Assembly (NCBI RefSeq): GCF_001592825.1
Contig: NZ_LTZG01000001.1
Span: forward strand, 1,488,001-1,552,000
Length of the DNA: 64,000 nt
DNA from: Planococcus maritimus
GTDB lineage: Bacteria > Bacillota > Bacilli > Bacillales_A > Planococcaceae
Reading direction: 5' to 3'
How positions within the stretch are numbered: position 1 is the stretch's first letter; each line of letters begins with the position of its first letter. This document shows, one piece after another, positions 16,844 through 24,844 of the stretch. Made by a program: the position numbers and the translations under genes. Under the pieces are notes generated by a model, which saw only the letters and a program-made list of their open reading frames with translations, searched no databases and was not told the DNA's origin.

Positions 16844-19256
16844 AAAAACGAAGGAAACAGAAGACAAAAGCGTCTTCCGGGTTGAGGGCTTTTCGTGTGC
16901 GAATTGCGCCGGGAAATTCGAGAAGAACGTCAAACAGATTCCCGGTGTCCAGGATGCCAAAGTGAACTTTGGCGCTTCGAAGATTTCCGTCTACGGCGAG
17001 GCGACGGTCGAGGAACTGGAAAAAGCCGGCGCTTTCGAGAATTTGAAAGTAGCACCGGAAAAACCGAAACGCCAGGTGGCTCCTGAAGTGAACGTGGCAG
17101 TCGAAGACAAAAATGTCTTCCGGGTGGAAGGCTTTACATGTGCCAATTGTGCCGGAAAATTTGAGAACAACGTCAAACAGATTCCGGGTGTCCAGGACGC
17201 CAAAGTGAATTTCGGCGCTTCGAAAATTTCCGTTTACGGGACGGCCTCGGTTGAAGAGCTGGAAAAAGCCGGCGCTTTTGAAAACCTGAAGGTAGCGCCT
17301 GAAATCGCAGGACGTCCAGCAGGTCCGAAAACAGAAACCGAAAAAACAATGGCTGCAAAAGAGAAGAAAGTGCCGTTCTACCAGAAGCACAGCACCTTGC
17401 TCTACTCCACCCTGCTGATCGTCTTCGGCTACATTTCCCAATTCGTGAACGGCGAAGAAAACCTGCTGACGTCGCTTCTGTTTGTGGCAGCGATTGCCAT
17501 TGGCGGGTACTCGCTCTTCAAAGTCGGCTTCCAGAACCTGATTCGCCTGGATTTCGACATGAAAACCCTCATGACCGTTGCGGTCATCGGGGCAGCCTTT
17601 ATCGGTGAATGGGCGGAAGCGTCCATCGTGGTCATCCTCTTTGCGATCAGTGAAGCACTGGAACGCTATTCGATGGACCGGGCGAGACAATCCATCCGTT
17701 CGTTGATGGACATCGCTCCGAAAGAGGCACTGGTCCGACGGAATGGCCAAGAACTTCTAATCTCGGTGGACGATATTGTGGTGGGCGACACCATGATTGT
17801 CCGACCGGGACAGAAGATTGCGATGGATGGTACGGTTACTAACGGCTATTCGGCGGTCAATCAGGCGGCCATCACCGGTGAATCCGTGCCGGTCGCCAAA
17901 ACGGTGAACGATGACGTCTTCGCCGGCACGCTGAACGAAGAAGGCTTGCTGGAAGTCAAAATTACCAAACTGGTCGAAGACACGACCATTGCGAAAATCA
18001 TTCACCTGGTCGAAGAAGCGCAGGGCGAACGCGCCCCTTCCCAGGCATTTGTCGATAAGTTTGCGAAGTACTACACACCGATCATCATGGCGGTTGCCGC
18101 ACTTGTCGCCATTGTCCCGCCCCTTCTGTTCGATGCTAGCTGGGAAACCTGGGTCTATCAAGGACTGGCTGTGCTCGTAGTAGGCTGTCCGTGTGCATTG
18201 GTCATTTCGACGCCGATTTCAATCGTGTCCGCCATCGGGAATGCCGCGAAAAAAGGCGTGCTGATCAAAGGCGGCGTGTACTTGGAGGAAATGGGTGCGC
18301 TGAAGGCCATCGCATTTGACAAGACCGGCACCCTGACCAAAGGGGTTCCCGTCGTAACGGATTTTGAAGTCATGAACAAGCAAGTAAACGAAAAAGAGCT
18401 GCTTTCCATCGTGACTGCGCTGGAGTACCGCTCGCAGCATCCCCTTGCCTCCGCCATCATGAAAAAAGCGGACGCAGAGAACATTTCATATTCTTCGGTA
18501 TTGGTCGAGGACTTCTCTTCCATTACCGGAAAAGGGATTAAGGGAACCGTAGAAGGGATCACGTACTACATCGGTAGCCCGATTCTGTTCAACGAGTTAG
18601 GCGCGGCGAGCCCCAATGCGAACTTGGAACAGACCGTAACGGCCCTGCAAAACCAAGGCAAGACCGCGATGATCATCGGGACGGAACAACACATTTTGGC
18701 GGTCATCGCCGTGGCCGATGAAGTCCGGGACTCCAGCAAGGAAGTCATCCAGAAGCTGCACGACATGGGCATCAAGAAGACGATCATGCTGACGGGTGAC
18801 AACAAAGCGACCGGTCAGGCCATCGGCCGAGAGGTCGGCGTCACCGAAATCCAGGCCGAGCTGATGCCGGAGGACAAATTGAATGTCATCAAACGCTTAC
18901 GGGCCGAGTACGGCAAGGTGGCGATGATTGGAGACGGCGTGAACGACGCGCCGGCACTCGCCGCTTCTACGGTCGGGATTGCCATGGGCGGAGCCGGAAC
19001 GGATACCGCTTTGGAAACGGCGGATGTCGCTTTGATGGGCGACGATTTGAGCAAGCTGCCATTCACGGTGAAATTGAGCCGGAAATCCCTGAATATCATC
19101 AAAGCGAACATTACGTTCGCCATCGGCATCAAAGTGATTGCGCTGCTATTGGTCATTCCGGGTTGGCTGACCCTGTGGATCGCCATCATGTCGGATATGG
19201 GCGCTACCCTTCTGGTTGCACTCAACAGCTTGCGGCTGATGCGCGTTAAAGAGTAA
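16836..19256 (+). CDS. cadA: Cadmium/zinc/lead-exporting P1B-type ATPase
   Basis: An 806-residue ATP-driven exporter. Two N-terminal heavy-metal-associated domains (about residues 10-75 and 91-156), each with CANC, are almost identical to each other. They are followed by a linker, eight membrane helices, actuator TGES, membrane metal site CPC, DKTG and GDGVNDAP. The frame begins at a TTG at 16827, but AGGAGG (16821-16826) touches it; the TTG at 16836, 9 bases from the ribosome site, is the better start and overlaps cadC. Codons are strongly G/C-ending, unlike the cadA fragment at the left edge, which suggests separate acquisition. It is last in cadD-cadC-cadA. Confidence 0.96.
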   Translation: MVEKTKETEDKSVFRVEGFSCANCAGKFEKNVKQIPGVQDAKVNFGASKISVYGEATVEELEKAGAFENLKVAPEKPKRQVAPEVNVAVEDKNVFRVEGFTCANCAGKFENNVKQIPGVQDAKVNFGASKISVYGTASVEELEKAGAFENLKVAPEIAGRPAGPKTETEKTMAAKEKKVPFYQKHSTLLYSTLLIVFGYISQFVNGEENLLTSLLFVAAIAIGGYSLFKVGFQNLIRLDFDMKTLMTVAVIGAAFIGEWAEASIVVILFAISEALERYSMDRARQSIRSLMDIAPKEALVRRNGQELLISVDDIVVGDTMIVRPGQKIAMDGTVTNGYSAVNQAAITGESVPVAKTVNDDVFAGTLNEEGLLEVKITKLVEDTTIAKIIHLVEEAQGERAPSQAFVDKFAKYYTPIIMAVAALVAIVPPLLFDASWETWVYQGLAVLVVGCPCALVISTPISIVSAIGNAAKKGVLIKGGVYLEEMGALKAIAFDKTGTLTKGVPVVTDFEVMNKQVNEKELLSIVTALEYRSQHPLASAIMKKADAENISYSSVLVEDFSSITGKGIKGTVEGITYYIGSPILFNELGAASPNANLEQTVTALQNQGKTAMIIGTEQHILAVIAVADEVRDSSKEVIQKLHDMGIKKTIMLTGDNKATGQAIGREVGVTEIQAELMPEDKLNVIKRLRAEYGKVAMIGDGVNDAPALAASTVGIAMGGAGTDTALETADVALMGDDLSKLPFTVKLSRKSLNIIKANITFAIGIKVIALLLVIPGWLTLWIAIMSDMGATLLVALNSLRLMRVKE
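16872..17303 (+). repeat. Tandem duplication encoding two HMA domains
   Basis: Bases 16872-17060 and 17115-17303 are two 189-base copies, 243 bases apart, encoding nearly identical metal-binding domains. Most residues agree from VFRVEGF to ENLKVAPE, and base identity is also high. The close match at the DNA level indicates a recent in-frame duplication. Confidence 0.85.
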
Positions 19257-19258
19257 CG

Positions 19259-19293
19259 AAAAGAGCTTTCCAGCCAACTGGAAAGCTCTTTTC
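19259..19293 (+). terminator. cadA terminator
   Basis: Perfect arms AAAAGAGCTTTCCAG and CTGGAAAGCTCTTTT with a CCAA loop, directly after the cadA stop, ending in a T run. Confidence 0.93.
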
Positions 19294-19467
19294 TGAAATA
19301 CATAGTAGGGCACTACGAATCTGAAGCATTCTCTTACTAATTCTCAAGATATAGGGTATGGATTTTAGGAGAGGTACCCTTTGCTAGTATCGGTTCGCCT
19401 CTTTTGAAATAAATGTGAGTGGAAATCACGGTTTTCGAATATTCAAATGCCGAAGGAGGAAGCAAAC

Positions 19468-20886
19468 ATGACGAATGAAGCAAAAAAGGAACTGGACTTA
19501 TTGGTGATCGGAGCCGGATCGGGCGGCTATGTCGCGGCCATTCGGGCTGCGCAGTTGGGGAGAAAAGTGGTACTGGTGGATAAGGCCGAATTGGGAGGCG
19601 TTTGCCTGAACCGCGGCTGCATCCCTTCCAAGGCGCTGATCAGTGCCTCGGAACGAGTGAAACACATCCAGCATGCCGGGTCCATGGGCATCAAGGTTTC
19701 AGGTGACGTGGTCGTGGATATGCCGGAAGTGGTGAAATGGAAGGACGGCATCGTGAACAAACTCACGAGCGGGGTCCAGACGCTGCTGAAAGGCAATGGT
19801 GTGGAAGTGATCAGCGGGGAAGCTTATCTGACGGAAGCCCATACGGCAAGGGTCAAAACCGCTGACGGAGAACAGCTTTATGCCTACCAGGATCTGATCC
19901 TGGCCATCGGTTCGTTGCCGACCGAACTGAAAAGTTTGCCATTCGACCAAAAACGGATTCTCTCGTCAACGGAGGCCTTGACGCTCCAGGAAGTGCCGAA
20001 CCACCTCGTGGTGGTTGGCGGCGGGTATATCGGGTTGGAGTTGGGAACGGCTTACGCCAAGTTCGGGGCCAACGTGACCATCCTGGAGGGATCGGATACC
20101 ATTCTTCCCGGGACCGATCCAATGCTGACGAACGTCGTCAAACGCCATTTAAAAGACCTTGGCGTCACGGTCATCACCAACGCCCTCGTGCAAGGCGGGG
20201 AAAATACAGGGGAAGAAGTCAATGTCCGGTTCCAGGTGAATGGCAAGGACGAAGTCATGACCGGGGATTACTGCCTGGTTTCCATTGGGAGAAAACCGAA
20301 CACCCGAACGATCGGCTTGGAAAATATCGGCGTTGAACTTGATTCGCGCGGGTTTATCCAAATCAACAAGCAATGCCAAACCAACGTTGACCATGTCTAT
20401 GCAATCGGGGACTGCGCAGGCGGTGACCTCCTGGCTCACAAAGCCAGCTATGAAGGCAAGATTGCGGCCGAGGTGGCCAGCGGACAAAAAAGCGTGATTG
20501 ATTTCCAAGCGATGCCGTTTGTCATTTTCAGCGACCCCGAAGTCGCGTATACCGGATTGACCGAAAAAGCGGCAAAAGAGCAGGGCTACAACACGATTTC
20601 CAGTCGTTTTCCGTTCCAAGCCAATGGCCGCGCCTTATCGGTTTCCGATGCCGACGGCTTCGTACAGATTGTGGCCGAACAGGAAACGAAACGGGTCTTG
20701 GGCGTCCAGATGGTTGGACCGGAAGTCTCATCGCTCATTGCCGAGGCCGTCTTTGCCATTGAGACCGGGGCGACTGCTGAAGACCTCAGCCTGACGATTC
20801 ATGCCCACCCTACGCTTCCCGAGCCCCTGATGGAAGCTGCGGAAGGCATCATGGGCCACCCAATCCATATGCTGAACAAAAAATAA
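19468..20886 (+). CDS. lpdA: Dihydrolipoyl dehydrogenase-like flavoprotein
   Basis: A 472-residue pyridine-nucleotide disulfide oxidoreductase. It has an FAD motif VIGAGSGGYVAAIRAAQLG, a redox pair CLNRGC, an NAD motif VVVGGGYIGLELG, a second FAD motif VYAIGDCAGG and the C-terminal active-site HAHPTLPEPL. This is the lipoamide dehydrogenase (E3) pattern. It lacks the MerA N-terminal domain and the C-terminal Cys pair, so mercury reduction is unlikely. The frame extends seven codons upstream, but AAGGAGG precedes the ATG at 19468. It stands outside any 2-oxoacid dehydrogenase operon, beside cadA and with the same GC-rich codons. The physiological partner is unknown. Confidence 0.88.
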   Translation: MTNEAKKELDLLVIGAGSGGYVAAIRAAQLGRKVVLVDKAELGGVCLNRGCIPSKALISASERVKHIQHAGSMGIKVSGDVVVDMPEVVKWKDGIVNKLTSGVQTLLKGNGVEVISGEAYLTEAHTARVKTADGEQLYAYQDLILAIGSLPTELKSLPFDQKRILSSTEALTLQEVPNHLVVVGGGYIGLELGTAYAKFGANVTILEGSDTILPGTDPMLTNVVKRHLKDLGVTVITNALVQGGENTGEEVNVRFQVNGKDEVMTGDYCLVSIGRKPNTRTIGLENIGVELDSRGFIQINKQCQTNVDHVYAIGDCAGGDLLAHKASYEGKIAAEVASGQKSVIDFQAMPFVIFSDPEVAYTGLTEKAAKEQGYNTISSRFPFQANGRALSVSDADGFVQIVAEQETKRVLGVQMVGPEVSSLIAEAVFAIETGATAEDLSLTIHAHPTLPEPLMEAAEGIMGHPIHMLNKK

Positions 20887-20908
20887 TTTATAGCAAACAC
20901 ACATCGAG

Positions 20909-20946
20909 ACCGGCCTGCACATTCATAAGCGCAGGCCGGATTTTTT
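20909..20946 (+). terminator. Terminator after lpdA
   Basis: Arms CCGGCCTGC (20910-20918) and GCAGGCCGG (20931-20939) with a 12-base loop, followed by ATTTTTT. Confidence 0.92.
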
Positions 20947-21071
20947 ACATTTATGTATATGCGGTTTGCTAAAGCGATGATTAATAAGTTAGATGGTCAA
21001 TTCCTTCATTTTTCTCGCAAAAGAGTTACTCATGACAAAAAATCCACTTATATGGAAAGGACGCGAACTTC

Positions 21072-21734
21072 ATGAAGGCAAATAAGACTAAAGCGTATAT
21101 ACCGGCACTCAAATACCATTGGATGACCCGATTCTATGACCCGTTAATTCAGTGGGGAATGCAGGAAAAAAAGTTAAAAATGCACCTGGTCCACCAAGCA
21201 GCTCTCCAACCTGATGAAGTGGTGATGGATCTGGCTTGCGGCACAGGGACACTCGCTCTTTTTCTTCAACATTCACAAGCCGGAGTGCATGTGATTGGGG
21301 TCGATGCTGACCCCGAAATATTAGCCATCGCAAAAAAGAAGAGAAAAGAAAATCAAGTCGATCATATCCGATTCGAGGAAGGATTTTCTGATCGGCTCCC
21401 TTTTTCTAATCATCTGTTCCATCATGTCTTTACCAGTTTATTTATTCATCATTTGTCGTTGGAGAAGAAGAAGGAAACATTTGAGGAAGTTCACCGGACA
21501 CTCAAGTCAGGCGGCCAGTTTCATATCCTCGATTTCGATAATCCACAAAATGGCTTGATGCGTGTGGCCTTCCTCCCTGTCCAATTCCTGGACGGATTTG
21601 AAACCACTTCACCACATGTCAAAGGCATAATTCCGAATCTCTTGAAAGAAACCGGATTCGCTGCAATTGAGGAGACAGGGAAGTTCTCAACCATCGTTGG
21701 AACGTTACGAGCATACAGGGCTTTTAAGCCATAA
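21072..21734 (+). CDS. Class I SAM-dependent methyltransferase (UbiE-like)
   Basis: A 220-residue cytosolic methyltransferase. Motif I is VMDLACGTGTLALFL (about residues 51-65), then GVDADPEILAIA, SDRLPFSNHLFHHVFTS and LKSGGQFHILDFD. The N-terminus (YHWMTRFYDPLIQWGMQEKK) matches UbiE/arsenite-methyltransferase-like proteins found in metal-resistance islands, but the Cys residues needed by ArsM are absent. The substrate is unknown. AAAGGACG precedes the ATG. It is the last gene before repeat element B and has its own short leader. Confidence 0.88.
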   Translation: MKANKTKAYIPALKYHWMTRFYDPLIQWGMQEKKLKMHLVHQAALQPDEVVMDLACGTGTLALFLQHSQAGVHVIGVDADPEILAIAKKKRKENQVDHIRFEEGFSDRLPFSNHLFHHVFTSLFIHHLSLEKKKETFEEVHRTLKSGGQFHILDFDNPQNGLMRVAFLPVQFLDGFETTSPHVKGIIPNLLKETGFAAIEETGKFSTIVGTLRAYRAFKP

Positions 21735-21856
21735 ATTTTTTTGATATTCAGCTACCTTCTTTCACCTACCGTATAAACATCTTCTATAGATATGTATTTC
21801 CCTTAAAATCACCTTGTAGTTTTGTTGAATAAAGCTTAAAAAGGATACTAGAAAGC

Positions 21857-21970
21857 CGGTCGTAAAAGCTCACTTTTATAGACAAAGAGGGAGAGCAAAG
21901 GCTAATCAAAGCGCATCTTCTCTCCCCCTGCTATTTACCCAGCTTCCGATAAATTCATGATATGTAAACC
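21857..21970 (+). repeat. Dispersed dif-like element, copy B
   Basis: The left box CGGTCGTAAAAGCTCACTTT is at 21857-21876. A hairpin-capable middle has GGGAGAG and CTCTCCC. The right core is GCTTCCGATAA, seven bases, ATATGTAAACC (21942-21970). The order and direction are the same as in copies A and C; the middle is about 27 bases longer. It marks the right end of the metal/thiol block. Confidence 0.65.
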
Positions 21971-22222
21971 TAGTACCGTTTAGATGAACTCTTGCAAATT
22001 TCGGGAATAAATACTTGATATAATATTGGTTACGCAGTCAGTTTTTTCTAAGCCTTTTCAATTATTCAGTGTTGTTCCAGTCCTTTAATACCACGATAAT
22101 AATGAAAAGGCTGTAAATAAGCAAAAACCATGAATTTTTCTGGTTCTGGACAGTATCGCCAACTTAGTGGAGAATTCGACTACCTATTGCTTCAGCTTGC
22201 CATGCGGTTTGTGCTTCCCTTG
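21971..22222. other. Gene-free region after element B
   Basis: The gap from 21735 to 22222 has no gene. Besides element B, it holds an imperfect inverted repeat AGCCTTTTCAATTATT (about 22051) / AATAATGAAAAGGCT (about 22097), which may terminate the minus-strand membrane-protein gene or be a remnant of mobile DNA. Confidence 0.4.
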
Positions 22223-22858
22223 TCATTCCACCGTCACTTCCGCAGCAAGAGAATACGAAAAGTCAGCTGGCAGATCGAACGGCATCACACGCACCAAATC
22301 TCCTTCCTTCAATTCTTCATACGTCTCCACTTTCCCCTTGAAAACCGTGGCATCCGTCAAATGCACTTCCTCAATAGATGAATCGCCCCAAAAGCCAGTT
22401 GACACCGTTTCCACAGTAAAACTTGCTTCCGCTTTTTCAGTCACGACACCCTCAATGATTCCTAAAAAGAATGAACTTGACTGGATCAGTAAGGCAACCG
22501 CAACGAGCCAGACAAACATTTCGCTCAACGTAAAAAGGGATTGCTTCGGGTGCTTGGAAGCTTTCCACTCAAAGTACGCCTCCACTGCATAAGTCAGAAT
22601 GATAAATACAATGAGATAGACGAGCATGTATACAATTGAATTCTCTTCGACAATGACATAAAAAGACGCTGCCAGCCCTGCAATCAGCAAAATCCCCCGT
22701 ACAAACCAGTCCACTTTCAAGTGAGTTTCATTTACATAATTATTCGAAAAGAACATCTTCTTCCGCGGCTCGACGTTCAGCCACTTCTTGAGAGTGAATT
22801 TAATGATGGCGTTCACTGCGTACACAATGAATAGGAACAGTAAGATCTTAAACCACAT
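22223..22858 (-). CDS. DUF4181-like membrane protein with C-terminal extension
   Basis: A 211-residue membrane protein. Residues 1-105 have three or four helices and the pattern of DUF4181 (KKMFFSNNYVNETHLKVDW, then paired helices). A further helix lies near residues 113-133. A soluble C-terminal domain follows (VHLTDATVFKGKVETYEELK and beyond), with a beta-rich look similar to small NfeD-like or OB-type domains. Such an extension is unusual for a DUF4181 protein. It is the only gene between dif-like copies B and C, so it may be cargo of a small module. The function is unknown. Confidence 0.7.
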   Translation of the reverse strand: MWFKILLFLFIVYAVNAIIKFTLKKWLNVEPRKKMFFSNNYVNETHLKVDWFVRGILLIAGLAASFYVIVEENSIVYMLVYLIVFIILTYAVEAYFEWKASKHPKQSLFTLSEMFVWLVAVALLIQSSSFFLGIIEGVVTEKAEASFTVETVSTGFWGDSSIEEVHLTDATVFKGKVETYEELKEGDLVRVMPFDLPADFSYSLAAEVTVE

Positions 22859-23134
22859 ATTGTGAACCTCCCTCCACTTACTTTTGCTGAATGATCAAAA
22901 AGAACTCCTTATATTGAAAATAGAATGGGAGTGCTTCCTTGTTCTTGCACTGGATAGAAGCAGGGAAAAATTTTTGCTTCCTATACACCATCTTACCATT
23001 TACATAACATTCGGAATTTTATTTTTAGTTATTTTTTATCATATCTAGCTTTCCCTTCAAACGGTTGTAAAACCATCAGTTCATATTAATATCCGCCACT
23101 TAAAAACCTGCAACAAACCTCCACAGAATATGGC
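22859..23134. other. Gene-free leader region
   Basis: AT-rich sequence upstream of the DUF4181-like gene. It should hold its promoter, but no boxed pair stands out. The whole 22859-23400 gap has no gene; it contains element C and the first 34-bp palindrome. Confidence 0.45.
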
Positions 23135-23222
23135 CGTTCGTACAAGTACACTTCTCCAAGTAACAAGGGAAGAAACCTTAAATAGGTTCCTTCCCTTCTG
23201 ATAACTTTGCGATATGTAAACT
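23135..23222 (+). repeat. Dispersed dif-like element, copy C
   Basis: The left box CGTTCGTACAAGTACACTTC is at 23135-23154. The hairpin AAGGGAAGAAACCT / AGGTTCCTTCCCTT has one mismatch. The right core is CCTTCTGATAA, seven bases, ATATGTAAACT (23194-23222). Its right arm differs from the Bacillus dif XerD arm TTATGTAAACT at one base, the closest of the three copies. Confidence 0.68.
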
Positions 23223-23340
23223 TATATTCTTTCAAAAGCGCGAATTTATATCCATACAGAATAGCCTTTTGAATGTATCATTTTTTCTAGCAAATCCATT
23301 CTTATCTCTCGCTCTTCGAAGATCGGTGAAATAAAGGTGT

Positions 23341-23374
23341 TGAATGTAACTTAATTAGCATTAAGTTACATTCA
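23341..23374. repeat. 34-bp palindrome, copy 1
   Basis: Perfect arms TGAATGTAACTTAAT and ATTAAGTTACATTCA around TAGC. It lies 27 bases after the GNAT stop (minus strand). There is no T run on either side, so it is not a standard terminator. Two further copies have nearly the same arms. Confidence 0.9.
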
Positions 23375-23400
23375 GAACTCTTAAAAGGTTTAGCGAGGAC

Positions 23401-23910
23401 TCATTTTATTATACCGATGTCTTCCCATCCATATGCGACTTCGATTAAACGTTTGCCGTAGATTTCTAGGGATTTACTATCGACGACCTTACCGCCCATC
23501 TTTTCATAAAAACCACACGAACGATTATCTTTTAAAACCCAGATGAGCATGGAATTGATGCCTTTATTCAGCAGATCATTAACTGCTTCTTTCAAAAGTA
23601 ATCTTCCTACGCCATGCGATTGATAATCTTTCAAGATATAAATTGAATATACTTCGCCTTCCAGCTTTTTATATTCCCCTGTTCTTTCTTTGCCATTATC
23701 GGCGAAACCGATAATCTTCCCTTTTTCATCTTCAGCTACAAAAACATCGCAGTTTTCAAGATTATTTTTCCATAACTTTTCTCTAGCGTCGTATGTCAGC
23801 TGGTTTAAATATTCATCCGGAACAATGCCACGATATGTGGTAATCCAACTATCTACATGAACCTGAGCTATTCCCCTTGCATCGGAAAAAGTGGCTTTTC
23901 TAATATTCAT
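23401..23910 (-). CDS. GNAT-family N-acetyltransferase
   Basis: A 169-residue acetyl-CoA-dependent N-acetyltransferase. The GNAT fold begins NIRKATFSDARGIAQVH. The acetyl-CoA loop is QSHGVGRLLLKEAV (about residues 95-108), and the last strand region is NRSCGFYEKMGGK. The acceptor may be an amine, antibiotic or protein; nothing fixes it. AAAGGAG precedes the ATG. The gene lies between two copies of a 34-bp palindrome with little other sequence, as if it were a one-gene unit. Confidence 0.9.
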   Translation of the reverse strand: MNIRKATFSDARGIAQVHVDSWITTYRGIVPDEYLNQLTYDAREKLWKNNLENCDVFVAEDEKGKIIGFADNGKERTGEYKKLEGEVYSIYILKDYQSHGVGRLLLKEAVNDLLNKGINSMLIWVLKDNRSCGFYEKMGGKVVDSKSLEIYGKRLIEVAYGWEDIGIIK

Positions 23911-23944
23911 TTTTAGTCTCCTTTCACCTATAGATTGCCGTACT

Positions 23945-23978
23945 CGAATGTAACTTAATTCACATTAAGTTACATTCG
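23945..23978. repeat. 34-bp palindrome, copy 2
   Basis: Perfect arms CGAATGTAACTTAAT and ATTAAGTTACATTCG around TCAC. The outermost base pair is C-G here instead of T-A, so pairing is kept although the base changed. It separates the GNAT and DUF4240 genes and directly abuts a large hairpin. Confidence 0.9.
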
Positions 23979-23980
23979 AA

Positions 23981-24037
23981 AGCATAAAGAACTCAATCGA
24001 TCAGTCCTATAAACTGATTGATTGAGTTCTTATGCTT
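23981..24037 (-). terminator. Large hairpin, probable terminator of the DUF4240 gene
   Basis: Long arms (AGAACTCAATCGATCAGT and its near-perfect complement) with a 6-base loop, extended by AGCATAA/TTATGCT. It lies about 75 bases after the DUF4240 stop on the minus strand. The tail is only weakly T-rich. Confidence 0.65.
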
Positions 24038-24113
24038 TTAATGATTGAAAGCCGTTATTTCCCAAAAGTGTTTCTAAAAAAATCTGGTATATCATAATTT
24101 TACTGCTAATCAA

Positions 24114-24590
24114 CTAATTTCCCCATTTACTTTCATTGCTATACGTTTCGTAATCAAATTTTGGTGAATATTCGTATTCTGCGTCATTTTTCATCTCGAA
24201 TGCTTCACTAGCAACGTAAAGAATCGCTTCAAATTCCATATCCTTTGGCATGGAATTTGGATCATTTAAAACTTCATAGTAATAGTCTTTGCCGTTCGCT
24301 ACTACTACACAGCGTGCATATAAAAATTCATCTGGGGAGAAATAAGTATCACCGTCTACATACGAGTCTTCCCCGATATTTTCCGCATATATTTTTCCAT
24401 CTAAATCATATAGCAGTTTTGATAAAATATCCTCGAATTCATTTATATCTTCATTAGATTTTGCAGATAAATATTTGATTGCCTTTTTTAGAATTTTTTC
24501 GTCATAACCTGCATGTTTCCACTGAAACATGTTGACTATGTTCCAGAATTCATTCTCGTCCATACCAGCGTTAGTGCTCTTTTTGAACAT
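24114..24590 (-). CDS. DUF4240-family protein
   Basis: A 158-residue acidic cytosolic protein. The pattern ENEFWNIVNMFQW, then a long helix pair ending LLYDLDGKIY, then an acidic loop, then FLYARCVVVANGKDYYYEVLNDPNSMP, is that of DUF4240. Members are often near toxin-immunity or SMI1-like genes, and their function is unknown. The frame extends 23 codons upstream, but AAGAGGTG precedes the ATG at 24590, which gives a normal family N-terminus. It is separated from its neighbours by copies 2 and 3 of the 34-bp palindrome. Confidence 0.78.
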   Translation of the reverse strand: MFKKSTNAGMDENEFWNIVNMFQWKHAGYDEKILKKAIKYLSAKSNEDINEFEDILSKLLYDLDGKIYAENIGEDSYVDGDTYFSPDEFLYARCVVVANGKDYYYEVLNDPNSMPKDMEFEAILYVASEAFEMKNDAEYEYSPKFDYETYSNESKWGN

Positions 24591-24745
24591 AAATACACCT
24601 CTTAGCTTGATTTCATTCTCCAGGAATGCTTTGTCAGTGTCTTTTAATAAAATTAACATTTTAAGACTAGTAATAGAATACCACCAAAAATTGGCAAGTA
24701 AATACCGATGTTTTCGAATTTTTTAACAGGCTAAAATTGATGATG

Positions 24746-24779
24746 TGAATGTAACTTAACTGCACTTAAGTTACATTCA
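24746..24779. repeat. 34-bp palindrome, copy 3
   Basis: Perfect arms TGAATGTAACTTAA and TTAAGTTACATTCA around CTGCAC. It lies 66 bases after the LRR stop and about 155 bases before the DUF4240 start (minus strand). The arms match copies 1 and 2; the loops differ in all three. Confidence 0.9.
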
Positions 24780-24844
24780 ATTCTCCTAAATTAGCGCCTT
24801 TTGTTCGTTCCAGATCCTACCCATAAATACCTTGTGAAATTCCC

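Noticed and set aside
16809-17750. Long open frame of 313 codons on the minus strand opposite cadA
   Set aside because: It is the shadow of the GC-rich cadA coding frame, shows no family features, and mirrors the repeated HMA domains.
19468-20886. Mercuric reductase
   Set aside because: No N-terminal HMA domain, no C-terminal Cys pair, no mer neighbours, and the lipoamide dehydrogenase HAHPTLPE motif is present.
23341-24779. Reading the three 34-bp palindromes as ordinary rho-independent terminators
   Set aside because: They lack a T run on either side, and the DUF4240 gene already has a separate large hairpin. A terminator role cannot be fully excluded.
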